A DNA stretch of 64,000 bases. Origin: Massilia sp. Root418. Lineage in GTDB: Bacteria > Pseudomonadota > Gammaproteobacteria > Burkholderiales > Burkholderiaceae_D. Made by a program: the position numbers and the translations under genes. Shown piece by piece: positions 62,647-64,000 of this stretch. Numbering within the stretch: the stretch's first letter is position 1; each line of letters starts with the position of its first letter. The stretch is taken from the NCBI RefSeq assembly GCF_001425265.1, contig NZ_LMEC01000011.1, forward strand, positions 311,585-375,584. The letters are read 5' to 3'. Below the pieces are notes generated by a model. That model was not told where the DNA came from. It worked only from the letters and a program-made list of their open reading frames with translations, and made no database searches.

Positions 62647-63471
62647 TTACGCCAGCGCCGCATTCGTGCAGGTTTCCAGCGCCGCGGCCAGTTGCTGCGG
62701 TTCCAGCGGATGCGCCAGCACCAGCGACGGGGTGACCCCGGGTGGCAGCAGGCCATCCAGCGCGTCGCCGTCGGCGGACGTGATCAGCACCAGCGGCACG
62801 CCCTCCCATTCGGCCTGGCAGCGTTGCAGCACCGCCGGCAGGAAGGCCGTATGGCGCGGCTGCGCGGTGTCCGCGTCGCACAGCAGCAGGTCGAACGGCT
62901 GCCGCGCGCACAGGGCCGCCTGCTCCGCGTCCGCCGCCACCAGGAGCGCGTAGCCGTAATGGGCCAGGATGCTGGCCACCAGGCCGCCGCCGTCGGGCGC
63001 GGCGTCCAGCAGCAGTACGCGGACGGCAGCGCGGGCAGGCGGCGCCGTAGGCTGTGCCGGGGGCGCCTGGCCGTCCGCCGTGGCCGGGGCATGGCCGCGC
63101 AGCGCCGGCGGCAAAAACAGTTCCAGGGACGGGATCAGGGTGTCCGGTTCCAGCGACTTGGGCAAATGGCCGTCGAAACCCGCCGCGCGCAGGGCAGCGC
63201 CGCCGTCCGACACCGGCAGCGCACTGGCTGCCAGTACCGGGATGGCGGCGGTGGCCGGATCGGCCTTGAGCCGGGCCACCACGCCGTAGCCGTCCAGGCG
63301 CGGCAGGTGGATGTCGCAGATGATCAGGTCGGGCCGCTGCGCCCTGGCGGCAGCCACGCCCTGCTCGCCGTCGTAGGCGCCCAGCGGCTGGTGGCCGAAG
63401 GCCTCCAGCAAATAGCACATCAGGTCCATATTGGCCTGGTTGTCTTCCACGATAAGGACACGTGCTGCCAT
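62647..63471 (-). CDS. Response regulator with two receiver domains, the second degenerate
   Basis: A 274-residue CheY-like protein without output domain. The first receiver (1-125) is complete: E9/D10, phosphoacceptor D53 in LIICDIHLPRLDG and K105 in GHLPKSLEPD. After a Pro/Ala-rich linker (about 125-145) comes a second receiver-like domain (147-270) that lacks the acidic pair (LLLDAAPDG) and the Lys (LAHPLEPQQ), so it is probably not phosphorylated. It begins 28 bases after the histidine kinase gene and is its likely partner. AGGGAG precedes the ATG. Confidence 0.9.
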   Translation of the reverse strand: MAARVLIVEDNQANMDLMCYLLEAFGHQPLGAYDGEQGVAAARAQRPDLIICDIHLPRLDGYGVVARLKADPATAAIPVLAASALPVSDGGAALRAAGFDGHLPKSLEPDTLIPSLELFLPPALRGHAPATADGQAPPAQPTAPPARAAVRVLLLDAAPDGGGLVASILAHYGYALLVAADAEQAALCARQPFDLLLCDADTAQPRHTAFLPAVLQRCQAEWEGVPLVLITSADGDALDGLLPPGVTPSLVLAHPLEPQQLAAALETCTNAALA

Positions 63472-63499
63472 ACCGCTCCCTGCTGCCCGGCCGGGCCGT

Positions 63500-64000
63500 T
63501 TATTTTTTACTCTTCATTGCCAGCGTGAAGGTGCTGCCGTGCCCGAAGTCGCTGCTGAAGAACAGCGAGCCGCCGATCAGGTTGGCCAGGTTCTGGCACA
63601 GGTACAGCCCCAGGCCGGCGCCTTCCGCGTGGCGGGTGGAGGTTGAGTCGAGCTGGGAGAAGGCCTGGAACAGCTTGGCCTGGTCCTCCTCGCGGATGCC
63701 GGCGCCGCTGTCGGCCACGGCGAACTCGGTGACCACGCCGTCGCCGTCGGCGCGCTGGCTCAGCGTGACGCGCACCGTGCCCTTCTCGGTGAACTTGATG
63801 GCGTTGTTGGCCAGGTTGATCAGGATCTGCGTCAGTGCGCGGCGGTCGGTATTGAGCGTCACCGCCTGCGGCGCCAGCTCCACCTCCAGCGCCAGGCCTT
63901 TTTGCTGGGCCAGCGGGCGCAGCGTGTCGGCCACTTCGGCGATCAGGTTCTGGCACTGGATAGGCTCGACCGACAGGGTGACCTTGCCGGCTTCGATCTT
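63500..64000 (-). CDS. Sensor histidine kinase, C-terminal part (runs off the window)
   Basis: The catalytic ATP-binding end of a hybrid or classical histidine kinase. The open frame continues to the right edge (KIEAGKVTLSVEP..., typical of the region just after the H-box domain). The N-box (NLANNAIKFTEKG), G1 (VADSGAGI) and G2 (GAGLGLYLCQNL) motifs are present and the protein ends LAMKSKK. The H-box and sensor domains lie outside. It is in an operon with the two-receiver response regulator downstream. A start inside the window (GTG 63934) is not the true start. Confidence 0.93.
   Translation of the reverse strand, partial: KIEAGKVTLSVEPIQCQNLIAEVADTLRPLAQQKGLALEVELAPQAVTLNTDRRALTQILINLANNAIKFTEKGTVRVTLSQRADGDGVVTEFAVADSGAGIREEDQAKLFQAFSQLDSTSTRHAEGAGLGLYLCQNLANLIGGSLFFSSDFGHGSTFTLAMKSKK

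Overview
The window looks like a chromosomal segment of a high-GC betaproteobacterium, most likely an Oxalobacteraceae soil or plant-litter degrader (Massilia, Duganella or Pseudoduganella type). This rests on strongly GC-biased codons, the gene families present and many short intergenic palindromes of the GGCGGGTTA...TAACCCGCC type. No tRNA, rRNA, insertion sequence, prophage gene or CRISPR array was seen.

Layout. (1) 96-8646: a TonB-dependent receptor with a Tat-exported Gfo/Idh/MocA (GH109-like) enzyme, a small hypothetical gene, a zinc alcohol dehydrogenase, a small glutamine-rich protein and two orphan periplasmic binding proteins. (2) 8728-11421: an 897-residue protein of unknown function built around a 90-bp in-frame tandem repeat. 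(3) 11510-31930: a glucuronoxylan/xylose locus. On the minus strand lie gudD, a 2-keto-3-deoxy-acid dehydratase (FAH fold), an SDR sugar dehydrogenase, an SMP-30 lactonase, an IlvD/Edd sugar-acid dehydratase, the xylose ABC transporter XylFGH and a GH3 glycosidase. On the plus strand lie an SGNH esterase, a GH115 and a GH67 alpha-glucuronidase and a LacI regulator. Together they would remove (methyl)glucuronic acid and acyl groups, cut xylo-oligosaccharides, import xylose and oxidise it by a Weimberg-type route. The last step (alpha-ketoglutarate semialdehyde dehydrogenase) and a uronate dehydrogenase are not in the window.

(4) 32118-37077: a stress-like group with an alpha/beta hydrolase, a DUF883-like protein, a membrane protein, a 23-residue hydrophobic peptide and a large-subunit catalase. 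(5) 37227-45593: a fructose-type sugar locus with frcBCA, a RbsD/FucU mutarotase, a ROK regulator and a PfkB kinase in one minus-strand operon, a second paralogous ROK regulator divergent from it, and a LamB porin. The frcB and lamB promoters share the same 25-bp AT-rich dyad, so a ROK regulon is predicted. (6) 45797-57169: two tripartite drug efflux systems that converge on a perfect 64-bp palindrome: MFS/HlyD/outer-membrane lipoprotein on plus, and TetR/outer-membrane lipoprotein/adaptor/RND pump/GyrI-like protein on minus. (7) 57361-64000: a DUF1800/DUF1501 pair, a decamer tandem repeat, a patatin-like protein with a membrane insert, a candidate small RNA or attenuator, a two-receiver response regulator and the end of a histidine kinase running off the window.

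Bipartite palindromes (BIME-like) separate many transcription units and also sit inside the xylose operon; at three places they adjoin short tandem repeats. No gene-free stretch exceeds about 300 bases.
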